This document shows positions 27,646-35,936 of a DNA stretch of 64,000 bases, piece by piece. Under the pieces are notes generated by a model, which saw only the letters and a list, made by a program, of their open reading frames with translations, was not told the origin of the DNA and did no database searches. Source of the DNA: JAVBLT01 sp031553315 (GTDB lineage: Bacteria > Verrucomicrobiota > Kiritimatiellia > RFP12 > DVOR01); assembly GCA_031553315.1 (NCBI GenBank), contig JAVBLT010000011.1, forward strand, positions 1 through 64,000, given 5' to 3'. Position 1 is the stretch's first letter, and each line of letters begins with the position of its first letter. The position numbers and the translations under genes are program-made.

Positions 27646-28332
27646 ATGATTCAGGCCAACGGACTCTTCAAACGCTACACGCTGCCGCATAAAACCGTCG
27701 ATGTGCTGGAAGACGCCGCCCTCTCCGTGCAACCCGGCGAACGCGTCGCCATCATCGGCCGCAGCGGTTCGGGCAAAAGCACCCTCCTTCACCTCCTCGG
27801 CGGCCTCGACCGCCCCGACAAAGGCCGGGTCGACATCGCCGGCCACACCCTCTACGCCCTCTCCGCGCGCCGCCGCGCCCGCATCCGCGCCACGCTCATC
27901 GGCTTCGTTTTTCAGGCCTACCACCTGCTGCCCGAGATGAACATCCTCGAAAACGTGATGCTCCCCGCCATGGCCGCCGGCGCACTCGGCCGCCGCGACA
28001 TGCGCCGCCGCGCCGAAGAGCTCCTCGTGCAGGTCGGCCTCAAAGACCGCCTCACCCACACCCCCCTCGAGCTCTCAGGCGGCGAACAGCAGCGAGCCGC
28101 CATCGCCCGCGCCCTCATGAACCGCCCTCCGCTCCTGCTGGCCGACGAACCGACCGGCAACCTTGACCGCGACACCGGCAGCCAGGTGCTCGACACCCTC
28201 TTCGGCCTCTCGCAAACCCGCGAGCACGCCCTTGTGATGGTCACCCACTCCCCCGAAATCGCCAGGCTGTGCGACCGGGTTCTCATTCTCGAACACGGCC
28301 GCCTCCAGCCCTACGAGGAACCGGCTCCATGA
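27646..28332 (+). CDS. lolD: LolD-type ABC transporter ATPase
   Basis: 228 residues, AAGGAG Shine-Dalgarno 7 nt upstream. Walker A GRSGSGKST (39-47), Q-loop in FVFQAYHLLPEM, signature LSGGEQQRAAIARAL (about 143-157) and Walker B LLLADEPTGNLD are all intact. The FVFQxYHLLPEx stretch is characteristic of the LolD/MacB branch. It energises the LolC/E-like permease encoded 4 nt upstream. It ends in an ATGA overlap with trkH. Confidence 0.93.
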   Translation: MIQANGLFKRYTLPHKTVDVLEDAALSVQPGERVAIIGRSGSGKSTLLHLLGGLDRPDKGRVDIAGHTLYALSARRRARIRATLIGFVFQAYHLLPEMNILENVMLPAMAAGALGRRDMRRRAEELLVQVGLKDRLTHTPLELSGGEQQRAAIARALMNRPPLLLADEPTGNLDRDTGSQVLDTLFGLSQTREHALVMVTHSPEIARLCDRVLILEHGRLQPYEEPAP

Positions 28333-29732
28333 ACCCCCTCCGCAACCTGCGGAACAGCACCCCCCGGCGCCCGCCGCTCAGGCGCCTTCATTTCATGCGC
28401 CCCCAGACCATGCTTGCCATCGGGTTTCTGATGCTCTGCATCGCAGGCACCGTGTTGCTGATGATGCCCTTCGCCGTGACCGCAGGCAGCTGGGATTCCG
28501 TCAGCACGGCCAGCTTCACCGCCGTGAGCTCCGTGTGCATCACCGGGCTTTCGGCGGTCGATCTCAATGCGCACTATTCACACGCGGGCCTCGTGATCAT
28601 CCTCCTGCTGGTTCAACTGGGCGGATTGGGAATCATGTCGATCGGGTCTTTTTTCCTGTTGCTCATCGGCGGAAAAATCAGCTCGCAGGGCGAATCGACC
28701 ATGATGGTGACCTACGGCACCCCCCGCTCCGGCGATGTGCGCCGCATCGTGCGCCACGCGATGGAGTTCGTATTCTTCTTTGAAACCATCGGGGCGCTTG
28801 TGCTTTTCTGGCGCTATCTTCACTACGGCTGGCCGGCGCCGCAAGCGGCCTGGCATGCGGTTTTTCACACCGTCTGCGCCTTCTGCAACGCCGGTTTCGC
28901 GCTCTACTCCGACAGCCTCCACCCTTTCCGCAACGACCCCGTCTACCTCTCCTGCGTGATGGCGCTGATGGTTTTCGGCGGGCTTGGCTTCCTGGTGCTG
29001 ACCAATCTTTTTTCCATCAAATTCTGGCGGCGCGATTTGCGCACCCGGGGCCGCCTCACGCTGCACAGCAAGGTCGTGCTGAAAATGACGCTGGGCCTGA
29101 TTCTTGCGGGAAGCGTGGCCTTTGCCGCGCTCGAATGGAACAACCTTCTCTCGGGGGAATCCCTCAAGGATAAAATAAGCATCTCCTTTTTCAGCTCCAT
29201 CGCCACCCGAACCGCCGGTTTCAGCGCCTTGCCTCTGCACCTGTCCACCCCTCCCACCGCCTTCCTCAACGCGCTGCTCATGTTTATCGGCGGCTCTCCC
29301 GGCTCCATGGCCGGCGGCCTGAAGACCACGACAATCGTGGTTCTTTTCCTCACCGTGCGCGCCATGGTCAAAGGTCACGCCGAAGTGGAGCTCGGCCAGC
29401 GGACAATTCCCTCCTCCATCGTCCGCGAAGCCACATCCATCTTCGTTTTTTACCTGATGATGATTTTTTCGACCTACCTCGTTCTTCTGATTGTTGAACC
29501 CGCGTTGGCGAAAACAAGCGAATCGGCTTTGTTTTTTGAGACCGTTTCCGCTTACGCCACAGCCGGGCTGTCACTCGACATGACCCATCGCCTTTCAGAA
29601 GCCGGGCGCGCCGTCATCGTCTTCGCCATGTTTGCCGGCAGGCTGGGGCCGATTACCCTCGCGCTTCTTGTCGGCAGCCGCGTCGTCACGCAATACACCC
29701 GCTACCCGGAAGAGGAAATCACTGTAGGGTAG
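28329..29732 (+). CDS. TrkH/KtrB-type potassium uptake channel subunit
   Basis: 467 residues from ATG 28329, set by the ATGA overlap with lolD; a longer in-frame start at 28269 lies inside lolD and is rejected. Four pore-loop repeats carry selectivity-filter-like glycines (CITGLSAVD, FCNAGF, RTAGFS, ATAGLS). Hydrophobic segments fit the M1-P-M2 repeat plan of the Trk/Ktr family. It would import K+ together with a TrkA/KtrA RCK protein not found in this window. It overlaps the convergent HAD gene by 14 nt. Confidence 0.92.
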   Translation: MNPLRNLRNSTPRRPPLRRLHFMRPQTMLAIGFLMLCIAGTVLLMMPFAVTAGSWDSVSTASFTAVSSVCITGLSAVDLNAHYSHAGLVIILLLVQLGGLGIMSIGSFFLLLIGGKISSQGESTMMVTYGTPRSGDVRRIVRHAMEFVFFFETIGALVLFWRYLHYGWPAPQAAWHAVFHTVCAFCNAGFALYSDSLHPFRNDPVYLSCVMALMVFGGLGFLVLTNLFSIKFWRRDLRTRGRLTLHSKVVLKMTLGLILAGSVAFAALEWNNLLSGESLKDKISISFFSSIATRTAGFSALPLHLSTPPTAFLNALLMFIGGSPGSMAGGLKTTTIVVLFLTVRAMVKGHAEVELGQRTIPSSIVREATSIFVFYLMMIFSTYLVLLIVEPALAKTSESALFFETVSAYATAGLSLDMTHRLSEAGRAVIVFAMFAGRLGPITLALLVGSRVVTQYTRYPEEEITVG

Positions 29733-30366
29733 CCAAATCGCCGACGATTTCATCGGCGCGGCTCAGATCCTGCGGGTGCGCCCCGGCTCGGCAAAGCGCC
29801 ACCGTGTAGAGACCGGCCTCTTTCGCGGCGGCCACACCCACTTCCGAATCTTCAAAGGCCGCCGCATCGGCAGCCGAAACGCCAAGCAGATCCAACGCGC
29901 GGAGATAACCCTCGGGGTGCGGCTTTCCATGGAAGCAATCATCGCTGCTGACCACCGCGCAAACACGGTCGCGAATGCCCAGGCGGGTCAGGATGCGCTC
30001 AATATCGGGTCCCGGCGAACCGGAGACCACGGCAACCTTCACGCCTCGCCCGGCAAGGGTGCGCAACAGCGCCACGGAGCCGGGAATCACCGGGCATTCA
30101 CGGTCGAAGAGCACAGCGAACTTCGCGCGAAGCAACGCCGCCATTTCATCGGGCGGGGCCATAAAAGCCGGCCAGCGCTCGGCCAGCGTGCGGCAGGCAT
30201 CGCGCCAGGATCGGCCGTAAAGCAGGTCGAGGCACTCGGAGGCGGAAGCATCGGCGGCGCCGCGCTCCGTGAGAAGAAGCGCCAGGGCTTCGGCCCACAG
30301 GCGCTCGGTATCGACCAATGTGCCGTCCATATCGAAACAGGCGGCCTTAAGCGGGGGAAGGTGCAT
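29719..30366 (-). CDS. HAD-superfamily hydrolase (beta-phosphoglucomutase/phosphatase-like)
   Basis: 215 residues. Motif I FDMDGTLVDTE (11-21), motif II VVSGSPG, motif III K in HGKPHPEGY, and motif IV FEDSEVGVAAAKEAG are all present, with a four-helix cap inserted after motif I (HAD subclass I). This set fits the phosphoglycolate phosphatase/beta-PGM/DOG-phosphatase group. The substrate cannot be read from sequence. It may be co-transcribed with ychJ and asd upstream, 56 nt away. Confidence 0.87.
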   Translation of the reverse strand: MHLPPLKAACFDMDGTLVDTERLWAEALALLLTERGAADASASECLDLLYGRSWRDACRTLAERWPAFMAPPDEMAALLRAKFAVLFDRECPVIPGSVALLRTLAGRGVKVAVVSGSPGPDIERILTRLGIRDRVCAVVSSDDCFHGKPHPEGYLRALDLLGVSAADAAAFEDSEVGVAAAKEAGLYTVALCRAGAHPQDLSRADEIVGDLATLQ

Positions 30367-30422
30367 GGCGAAGCTCCGCGGGCAACAGAAACCTGCCGCC
30401 CGGCGGCGAATTCAACAGCGGT

Positions 30423-30914
30423 TTAAACCGCGCAGCACTTCTTGTATTTCTTTCCGCTGCCGCAGGGGCAGGGTTCGTTGCGGCCCACTTTGGGCTGATC
30501 GCGGCGGATGGGTTCGGCGGTGATGATCTGCCCGTCGACGAAAAACCATTCGCCGTCGATCTTGGCGAACTGGGCCTTTTCGTGGTGGTCGAAGGGTGTG
30601 TCTTTCACCGTGTAATGCGCCACGAACTCGACCGAGCCTTCCGTATCGTGCTCGGTTCCGGCGGAGGTGGAGATCACATCGAGCCCCGTCCAGTCGGCCG
30701 ATTCAGACCAGGTTTTGCTGCTCTTGGCGTCGAATTCCCGCTTCACGGCCTCGCCGGATGTTTTGTAGAGATAATCGATGTCGCTCACGGCGTAGGCGGA
30801 GTAGCGGGCGCGCATCAGCGCTTCGGCGGTTTTGGGCAGTTGCGCGCCGGAAAGATAGGGTTCGCAGCAGGCGCTGTAGTTTTTTCCGCTTCCGCAGGGG
30901 CAGTTTTTGTTCAT
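30423..30914 (-). CDS. ychJ: YchJ-family SEC-C zinc-binding protein
   Basis: 163 residues. Two SEC-C metal-binding motifs flank the protein: CPCGSGKNYSACC at the N-terminus and CPCGSGKKYKKCC at the C-terminus. The middle is an NTF2-like domain (TAEALMRARYSAYAV...VEFVAHYTVKDT...GEWFFVDG) as in E. coli YchJ. Its function is not established; SEC-C motifs bind zinc and often contact the translation or secretion apparatus. It lies 22 nt after asd and is probably in its transcript. Confidence 0.92.
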   Translation of the reverse strand: MNKNCPCGSGKNYSACCEPYLSGAQLPKTAEALMRARYSAYAVSDIDYLYKTSGEAVKREFDAKSSKTWSESADWTGLDVISTSAGTEHDTEGSVEFVAHYTVKDTPFDHHEKAQFAKIDGEWFFVDGQIITAEPIRRDQPKVGRNEPCPCGSGKKYKKCCAV

Positions 30915-30936
30915 AATGGGAAACCTCTTTCTGTGA

Positions 30937-31953
30937 TTAAATCAATTTGCGTTCGATCAGTTTTTCGGCGATCTGCACGGCGTTGAGCGCCGCGCCTTTG
31001 CGGATATTGTCGCCGCAGGCCCAAAGGGCGATGCCGTTTTTGACGCTGGGGTCAATGCGCACGCGGCCGATGCCCACATCGTCTTCCCCCTGGAAATCGA
31101 TCGGCATGGGGTAAACGCTCTTCGAAAGATCGTCGACCACGCGCACGCCGGGCGTCTTGGCCAAAATGGCATGTGCCTCCTCGACCGTGAAAGGGCGCTC
31201 AAACTGCGCGTGAATGGCAATGGAGTGCGCATAGAAAACGGGCACGCGCACGCAGGTGCAGCCAATCTGGAGATCGGGCGCGCCCAGAATCTTGCGCGAT
31301 TCGAAGGTGAGCTTGGCTTCTTCAGAGGTGAAGCCGGGCATTTCCTTCTTGGCGCCGCCGATCTGCGGCAGCACGTTGAAGGCAATCTGGTGGGGATAGG
31401 TTTCGGCCTTGAGCGGTTCGCCTCCGGCATAGCTCCGCACCTGCCGCTCAAGCTCAACAATGGCCGAACGCCCTGTGCCGCTCACGGATTGGAAGGTCAC
31501 GGCGGTCATGTGCACAAGCGGGTTCGCGCGGTGAAGCGCGGCGATGCCCATCAGGGTGATGATGGTCGAGCAATTGGGGTTGGCGATGAAGCCCTGGTGC
31601 GAATCAAGCGCTTCGGGGTTGATTTCGGGGATCACGAGAGGCACATTGGGCTCCATGCGGAAATCGTCGCCGTTGTCAATCACCACCGCGCCGCGCTTCA
31701 CGGCCTCCGCGCCCCACATTTTCGATGCGCCCTTGGAACCTTCGGTTCCGGCAAAAAGCACGATGTCGAGCCCGTCGAACGCTTCGGGGCGGGTCTCAAG
31801 CACGTGGAAAGTTTCCCCTGCGATTTCCTCGTCGCGCTCACGCGTGGCAAGCACGCGGATTTCAGAAGCGGGAAAATTGCGCTGGCGCAGGGTCTTGATC
31901 ATTTCTGTTCCGACCGCGCCGATGCCGACCAGGCCGACTTTGTACTGCTTCAT
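30937..31953 (-). CDS. asd: Aspartate-semialdehyde dehydrogenase
   Basis: 338 residues from ATG 31953 (GGAG 10 nt upstream); the longer form from 31983 is less likely. Rossmann start VGLVGIGAVGTEMIKTL, the catalytic-cysteine motif NPNCSTI and HSIAIHAQF identify Asd. The enzyme reduces aspartyl-phosphate to aspartate semialdehyde for Lys/DAP, Met and Thr synthesis. A good promoter lies about 66 nt upstream. Confidence 0.95.
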   Translation of the reverse strand: MKQYKVGLVGIGAVGTEMIKTLRQRNFPASEIRVLATRERDEEIAGETFHVLETRPEAFDGLDIVLFAGTEGSKGASKMWGAEAVKRGAVVIDNGDDFRMEPNVPLVIPEINPEALDSHQGFIANPNCSTIITLMGIAALHRANPLVHMTAVTFQSVSGTGRSAIVELERQVRSYAGGEPLKAETYPHQIAFNVLPQIGGAKKEMPGFTSEEAKLTFESRKILGAPDLQIGCTCVRVPVFYAHSIAIHAQFERPFTVEEAHAILAKTPGVRVVDDLSKSVYPMPIDFQGEDDVGIGRVRIDPSVKNGIALWACGDNIRKGAALNAVQIAEKLIERKLI

Positions 31954-32018
31954 CTTCAGGTTCTCCACAAGGGGTCCGTTCAAAACTCGCCTTCTCTCAA
32001 TTGGAAAAGGCGGTCATC

Positions 32019-32047
32019 AGTGTAGCAATTTCCGGGCTCGCAAACAA
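32019..32047 (-). promoter_or_regulatory. Promoter of asd
   Basis: On the minus strand, TTGTTT (32042-32047) and TACACT (32019-32024) are spaced exactly 17 bp apart. It lies between the end of the Sel1-repeat gene and asd. Confidence 0.65.
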
Positions 32048-32061
32048 CAAAAACTATGGCG

Positions 32062-33693
32062 TTATTTCGCCGCCGCCCCCTCGCCGGCCTTTTTGTTCCG
32101 CGCCGCCGCCTCTTCGATGCGTTTGATCTGCACGCGTGCGCGCGGGTCGCCCTGTGCCTCGGCCTTGCGAAACCAGACCAGGGCCTCTTCGATATTCTCA
32201 GCCACGCCGACGCCGTTCATGTAGCACACGCCGAGGTTGAACTGAGCGTCGGCCAGGCCTTGTTCGGCGGCTTTGCGGAACCAGCCCAGCGCCTCCTCAT
32301 TGCTCCTGGCCACGCCTTTGCCCATCGCGTAAAACGCGCCGAGATTGTTTTGCGCCAGCGCATACCCCTGCCCGGCGGCCTTCGAAAGCCAGCGGATTCC
32401 CTCGGCCTCATTCTTAAGCACCCCGGCGCCGTTCATGTAGGCCAGAGCCAGGTTGTGTTGCGATTTCGCATCGCCCTGCTCCGCCGCAAGGCGGTACCAC
32501 TTCACGGCCTCAACCGGGTTTCGCGGGGTGCCGATCCCGTTTTCGTGGCAGATTCCCAGATTCGCCTGCGCTTCCATGTGCCCCTTGAGCGCGGCCTTCT
32601 CAAACCAGCGCATCGCGTCGGAAGGCAGGCGGGTCACCCCCGTGCCGTTGAAATAACAGCAGCCGAGGTTAAACTCCGCCTGCGTAAGCCCCTGATCCGC
32701 CGCCAGGCGGTACCACTTCACGGCCTCGGCGGGGCTTTTCAGCACCCCCTTGCCATTCTCATAACAGGCGCCCAAAGCGTTTTGAGCCTGCGCGCTGCCC
32801 ATATCGGCGGCGCGGCGGTAAAGCGCGAGGGCCTCATCCATATCGGCGGGCAGGCCCAAGCCGCGCTCCGTGCAATTCCCCAGCGCGTAAACCGCCGCCG
32901 AAGCGCCCTGCGCGGCCGCCTTGCGGTACCAGCCCAGCGCCTCGGCCTCATTCACCGCCATGCCCTGCCCCTTCTCGGCGTAAACGCCCATCATAAACTG
33001 CGCGCCCACTTCTCCCTGGTCGGCCGCCAGCTTGAACCAGCGCAGCGCCTCGGCGTAATCGACCGGCACGCCCCGCCCGGCATCGTAACAGGCGCCCAGA
33101 TTCGTCTGCGCCGCCAGATACCCCTGCTCGGCGGCCCTCCGGTACCACTTCGCCGCCTCCGCCGGGTTCACCGGCGTGCCGCGCCCCGAGGCGTACAGCG
33201 CCGCCAGATTAAACTGCGCCTTCACCACGCCCTGATCGGCGGCGCGCCGAAACAGGCGAAAAGCCTCCTCGTCGCTGCGGGCGACGCCGTTCCCCGCCAT
33301 ATGCGCCACAGCCAGGTTAAACTGCGCGTTCGCATCGCCCCGCTCCGCCGCCTTGCGATACACCTCAATCATCTCGCCGCTCCCGGCGCCCGAGTCTTCC
33401 TTCCGCAGCAGCTTCAGGTTGTGAATCGCCATCAAATGCCCCTGATCCGCCGCCTTTTGATACCACGTTTCCGCTTCGGCAAGATTCTGCCGCACCCCGT
33501 TGCCGCTTTGATAGCTGAGCGCCAGATTAAACTGCGCGTTGGCATCGCCCTCCGCCGCCTGCTTCCGGTACAGCGCCACCATCGGCGAATCGCCCTCCTG
33601 GGCCGGCACAGGCTGCCCCGCCCCCTGCTCCGCCGGAGCCATGCCCGGCGCAATCATCAAAGCCGCAATCAAACCCATCGATCGTATTTTCAT
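32062..33693 (-). CDS. Secreted Sel1-repeat protein
   Basis: 543 residues with a signal peptide (MGLIAALMIAPGMAPA). About twelve complete Sel1-like repeats of 36 residues run from residue 46 to 515, each close to the pattern AQFNLGxxYxxGxGVxxxxxEAxxWYRKAAxQG, plus one degenerate copy near residue 82. Such solenoids mediate protein-protein interaction, often in peptidoglycan- or stress-related signalling. The C-terminus is a charged tail ending GEGAAAK. The gene has its own promoter. Confidence 0.9.
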   Translation of the reverse strand: MKIRSMGLIAALMIAPGMAPAEQGAGQPVPAQEGDSPMVALYRKQAAEGDANAQFNLALSYQSGNGVRQNLAEAETWYQKAADQGHLMAIHNLKLLRKEDSGAGSGEMIEVYRKAAERGDANAQFNLAVAHMAGNGVARSDEEAFRLFRRAADQGVVKAQFNLAALYASGRGTPVNPAEAAKWYRRAAEQGYLAAQTNLGACYDAGRGVPVDYAEALRWFKLAADQGEVGAQFMMGVYAEKGQGMAVNEAEALGWYRKAAAQGASAAVYALGNCTERGLGLPADMDEALALYRRAADMGSAQAQNALGACYENGKGVLKSPAEAVKWYRLAADQGLTQAEFNLGCCYFNGTGVTRLPSDAMRWFEKAALKGHMEAQANLGICHENGIGTPRNPVEAVKWYRLAAEQGDAKSQHNLALAYMNGAGVLKNEAEGIRWLSKAAGQGYALAQNNLGAFYAMGKGVARSNEEALGWFRKAAEQGLADAQFNLGVCYMNGVGVAENIEEALVWFRKAEAQGDPRARVQIKRIEEAAARNKKAGEGAAAK

Positions 33694-33726
33694 CTGCCGT
33701 TCCTCGCTTGATTCAAAAACCAGGCC

Positions 33727-33755
33727 AGTTTACCACAGATAAACGCCAAACGCAA
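33727..33755 (-). promoter_or_regulatory. Promoter of the Sel1-repeat gene
   Basis: On the minus strand, TTGCGT (33750-33755) and TAAACT (33727-33732) are spaced 17 bp apart, 34 nt before ATG 33693. Confidence 0.5.
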
Positions 33756-33911
33756 ACCCTGCTTAAACGTCAATTGAAAAATTTCACTTGTCTAAAACAA
33801 CTCCATTTCATTGACAAACTAAAATCAAAACACCCCGTCTTAAAATCAAACCGTATATTAGTGTAAAACAGAAAAAAAATAAAAAATTGAATTCATTTTT
33901 CAAACACACCA
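33756..33911. other. AT-rich intergenic region upstream of the first duplicated surface-protein gene
   Basis: This stretch is markedly richer in A and T than the rest of the window and holds several A and T tracts (for example 33869-33885). The part nearest 33912 could act as an UP element for the promoter there. A second TTGACA occurs at 33811 without a convincing -10 at the right distance. No gene is seen. Confidence 0.5.
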
Positions 33912-33940
33912 TTGACATTTTACAAAAAACGGAGTACATT
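33912..33940 (+). promoter_or_regulatory. Strong promoter of surface-protein gene A
   Basis: A consensus TTGACA (33912-33917) and TACATT (33935-33940) are spaced 17 bp apart and preceded by A/T tracts. The spacer begins TTTTACAAA, exactly as in the promoter of the second copy at 34995. A leader of about 70 nt follows. Confidence 0.75.
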
Positions 33941-34018
33941 GGTTGACGTGTAAGGGGCAAAAGGCACGTGAAATCGCTCGGAAATTTCAGCCGGCTCCAC
34001 ATATGAGTAAGGAAAAAA

Positions 34019-34678
34019 ATGAAAACACAGATTCAAACCTTGATCGCCGTTTGCACGATGAGCCTCGCCTCCCTTTCCGCCACCGCCAACACCATGGATC
34101 AGTGGCACAGCATGTTCAACCTCAACGACACCAACCAAGGCGGCACCTACGTGGAAATGAAGGGCTCCGCCGAAGTCTCCCTCTACCTCCAGAGCGGCAT
34201 GCCCAACGGCGCCGTGGATTTCGGCTACGTGGTCTTCAACGAAAGCACCGGCAACCAGGGCGGCGCCACCCCCGCGGCTCTCGTCCCCCTCACCTTCAAC
34301 GACGCCGGCTACGCCACCATCGGCGGCTTCAACGACGGCGACACCATCGCCTTCTGGACTCGCGACGCCGAAGGCAACGTGACCTACTCCGCCGAAATCG
34401 CCGGAGGCGAAGGCAATTACAACAGCGCCTTCTTCGATCAGGTCAAGCAGAACGAAGTCTTCGTGCCCAACTACGACCACAAAATCAACCAGCTCACCAT
34501 GACCTCCGCCGGCACCACCTTCAGCTTCTCCGTGGTGCTCAACCAGGGCGGAGCCGGTTCCTCCCCCTCCGGCCAGCCCCTGCCCGGCATCCTCGCCACC
34601 GCCGGCGTGGGCATCGCCGCCGCCGCCGCCACCTACAGAAAGCGCCGCAACGTCAAAAAAGCCGCCCCTCAGGCTTAA
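34019..34678 (+). CDS. Secreted surface protein A with C-terminal sorting-like tail
   Basis: 219 residues; AAGGAA is found just before the ATG. A signal peptide (IAVCTMSLASLSATA) leads to a mature beta-rich domain of about 165 residues starting near MDQWHSMFNLND. It is rich in Gly, Asn and Thr and has no cysteine. The C-terminus has three parts: a short SPSGQPLPG motif (about 183-191), an Ala/Gly-rich hydrophobic stretch (about 192-206) and a basic cluster RKRRN. That is the layout of exosortase substrates, but the motif is not PEP. No family is recognised. A paralogue lies 1.1 kb downstream. The strong promoter and terminator suggest abundant expression. Confidence 0.85.
   Translation: MKTQIQTLIAVCTMSLASLSATANTMDQWHSMFNLNDTNQGGTYVEMKGSAEVSLYLQSGMPNGAVDFGYVVFNESTGNQGGATPAALVPLTFNDAGYATIGGFNDGDTIAFWTRDAEGNVTYSAEIAGGEGNYNSAFFDQVKQNEVFVPNYDHKINQLTMTSAGTTFSFSVVLNQGGAGSSPSGQPLPGILATAGVGIAAAAATYRKRRNVKKAAPQA
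34094..34553 (+). repeat. Direct repeat, copy 1 (core of surface-protein gene A)
   Basis: Bases 34094-34364 match 35196-35466 with only four mismatches seen by eye, at a constant offset of 1102. The region around 34442-34553 again matches 35544-35655 closely. Between these blocks and outside them the copies differ more. Confidence 0.85.
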
Positions 34679-34703
34679 AAGACAGGCCGCACACGCGCCT
34701 TGC

Positions 34704-34737
34704 GAACCTCCGGCAAACCGCCGGGGGTTCTTTTTTT
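34704..34737 (+). terminator. Terminator of surface-protein gene A
   Basis: An 11-bp stem (34704-34714 with 34720-34730, one G-U pair) and a 5-nt loop are followed by seven T. Confidence 0.9.
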
Positions 34738-34994
34738 CAAACCCAACCGAAATGGTGTCAAGCCAAACAATTCACTTGATGAAGCGCAAATCATTTACTT
34801 TACAATCAGATGTGATGAAAAGACAAAAAACTGCATTTCAAATTGTCAACAACGACCTTTTCAATCGACATGAAACAGCAAGGTACAGCGCCTTGTTTGA
34901 CAGAATAAAATCATCTTAACAACCGTCAACCCCGCTGTTTTTATTCTTTTCACCGTCCGGAAAAATCCCGCAAAATAAAATTTCAAATTCCCTG
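34738..34994. other. AT-rich spacer between the two surface-protein genes
   Basis: No open frame of note, RNA gene or hairpin is evident. The sequence is AT-rich like 33756-33911 but is not a copy of it. The last 40 bases before the promoter at 34995 are A/T tracts that may boost transcription. Confidence 0.45.
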
Positions 34995-35023
34995 TTGACT
35001 TTTTACAAAGTTAGCCCTATCAT
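34995..35023 (+). promoter_or_regulatory. Strong promoter of surface-protein gene B
   Basis: TTGACT (34995-35000) and TATCAT (35018-35023) are spaced 17 bp apart. The spacer starts TTTTACAAA as in the gene A promoter, while other flanking sequence differs. The leader is about 95 nt. Confidence 0.72.
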
Positions 35024-35123
35024 ACTTGACAAATGCCAGAAATCCGTCGATAAACACGACGCCGGAGCCTCCCGGAACATACTGTGATTTCCCTTTAAAC
35101 AGGCATTTCAATGGAGATGTGAC

Positions 35124-35780
35124 ATGACCACCTATAAAAAGACACTCGCCTTCGTGGCGACAGGCATCCTGGCGTGCTCAATCCAAGCTGCGAACATGGA
35201 TCAGTGGCACAGCATGTTCAACCTCAACGACACCAACAAAGGCGGCACCTACGTGGAAATGAAGGGCTCCGCCGAAGTCTCCCTCTACCTCCAGAGCGGC
35301 ATGCCCAACGGCGCCGTGGAATTCGGCTACGTGGTCTTCAACGAAAGCACCGGCAACCAGGGCGGCGCCACCCCCGCGGCCCTCGTCCCCCTCACCTTCA
35401 ACGACGCCGGCTACGCCACCATCGGCGGCTTCAACGACGGCGACACCATCGCCTTCTGGACCCGCAATGCCGACGGCTCCATCAGCTACTCCGCCGAGAT
35501 CGCCGGCGGCGACGGCTCCTACGACAAAAATTTCTTCGACCGGGTCAAACAGAACGAAGTCTTCGTGCCCAACTACGACCACAAAATCAACCAGCTCACC
35601 ATGACCTCCGCCGGCACCACCTTCAGCTTCTCCGTGGTGCTCAACCAGGGCGGATCCGGCAACTCCCCCTCCGGCCAGCCCCTGCCCGGCCTGATCGCCA
35701 CCGCCGGCGTGGGCCTCGCTGCGGCGGCCGCCGCGGTGCGCAAGCGCAGAAACGGCAAGAAAACGCAGGCTCCCGAATAA
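35124..35780 (+). CDS. Secreted surface protein B, paralogue of A, with sorting-like tail
   Basis: 218 residues; GGAG lies 9 nt before the ATG. Its signal peptide (TLAFVATGILACSIQA) differs from that of protein A, but the mature domain is almost identical, with about 20 substitutions over 180 residues by eye. The tail again reads SPSGQPLPG, then LIATAGVGLAAAAAAV, then RKRRNGKK. The conservation of both motif and basic cluster in otherwise drifting tails supports a function as a processing or sorting signal. Probably displayed on the cell surface or in the outer membrane and handled by the exosortase at 24436 or 40165. The function of the mature domain is unknown. Confidence 0.85.
   Translation: MTTYKKTLAFVATGILACSIQAANMDQWHSMFNLNDTNKGGTYVEMKGSAEVSLYLQSGMPNGAVEFGYVVFNESTGNQGGATPAALVPLTFNDAGYATIGGFNDGDTIAFWTRNADGSISYSAEIAGGDGSYDKNFFDRVKQNEVFVPNYDHKINQLTMTSAGTTFSFSVVLNQGGSGNSPSGQPLPGLIATAGVGLAAAAAAVRKRRNGKKTQAPE
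35196..35655 (+). repeat. Direct repeat, copy 2 (core of surface-protein gene B)
   Basis: Partner of 34094-34553; see that entry. The near identity at synonymous sites, against divergent leader sequences and promoters, suggests recent gene conversion. Confidence 0.85.
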
Positions 35781-35810
35781 GATCCCGCCGTATTTTCGCG
35801 CCGCATGAAA

Positions 35811-35848
35811 GAAACGCTCAGGGCCTGCCCCCGGGCGTTTTCTTTTTT
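35811..35848 (+). terminator. Terminator of surface-protein gene B
   Basis: A GC-rich hairpin pairs GAAACGCTCAGGG with CCCCGGGCGTTTTC, with one bulge, and is followed by a T-rich tract at 35841-35848. It is less perfect than the gene A terminator and unrelated to it in sequence. Confidence 0.7.
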
Positions 35849-35936
35849 GGCGGTTTAGGCTTGCAACTCCTGCGAAAGCGGGCATAATAGCAGAAGTTTC
35901 ACCGCAGTTGGCACTCTTCTTCAAAGGATTTCACTT

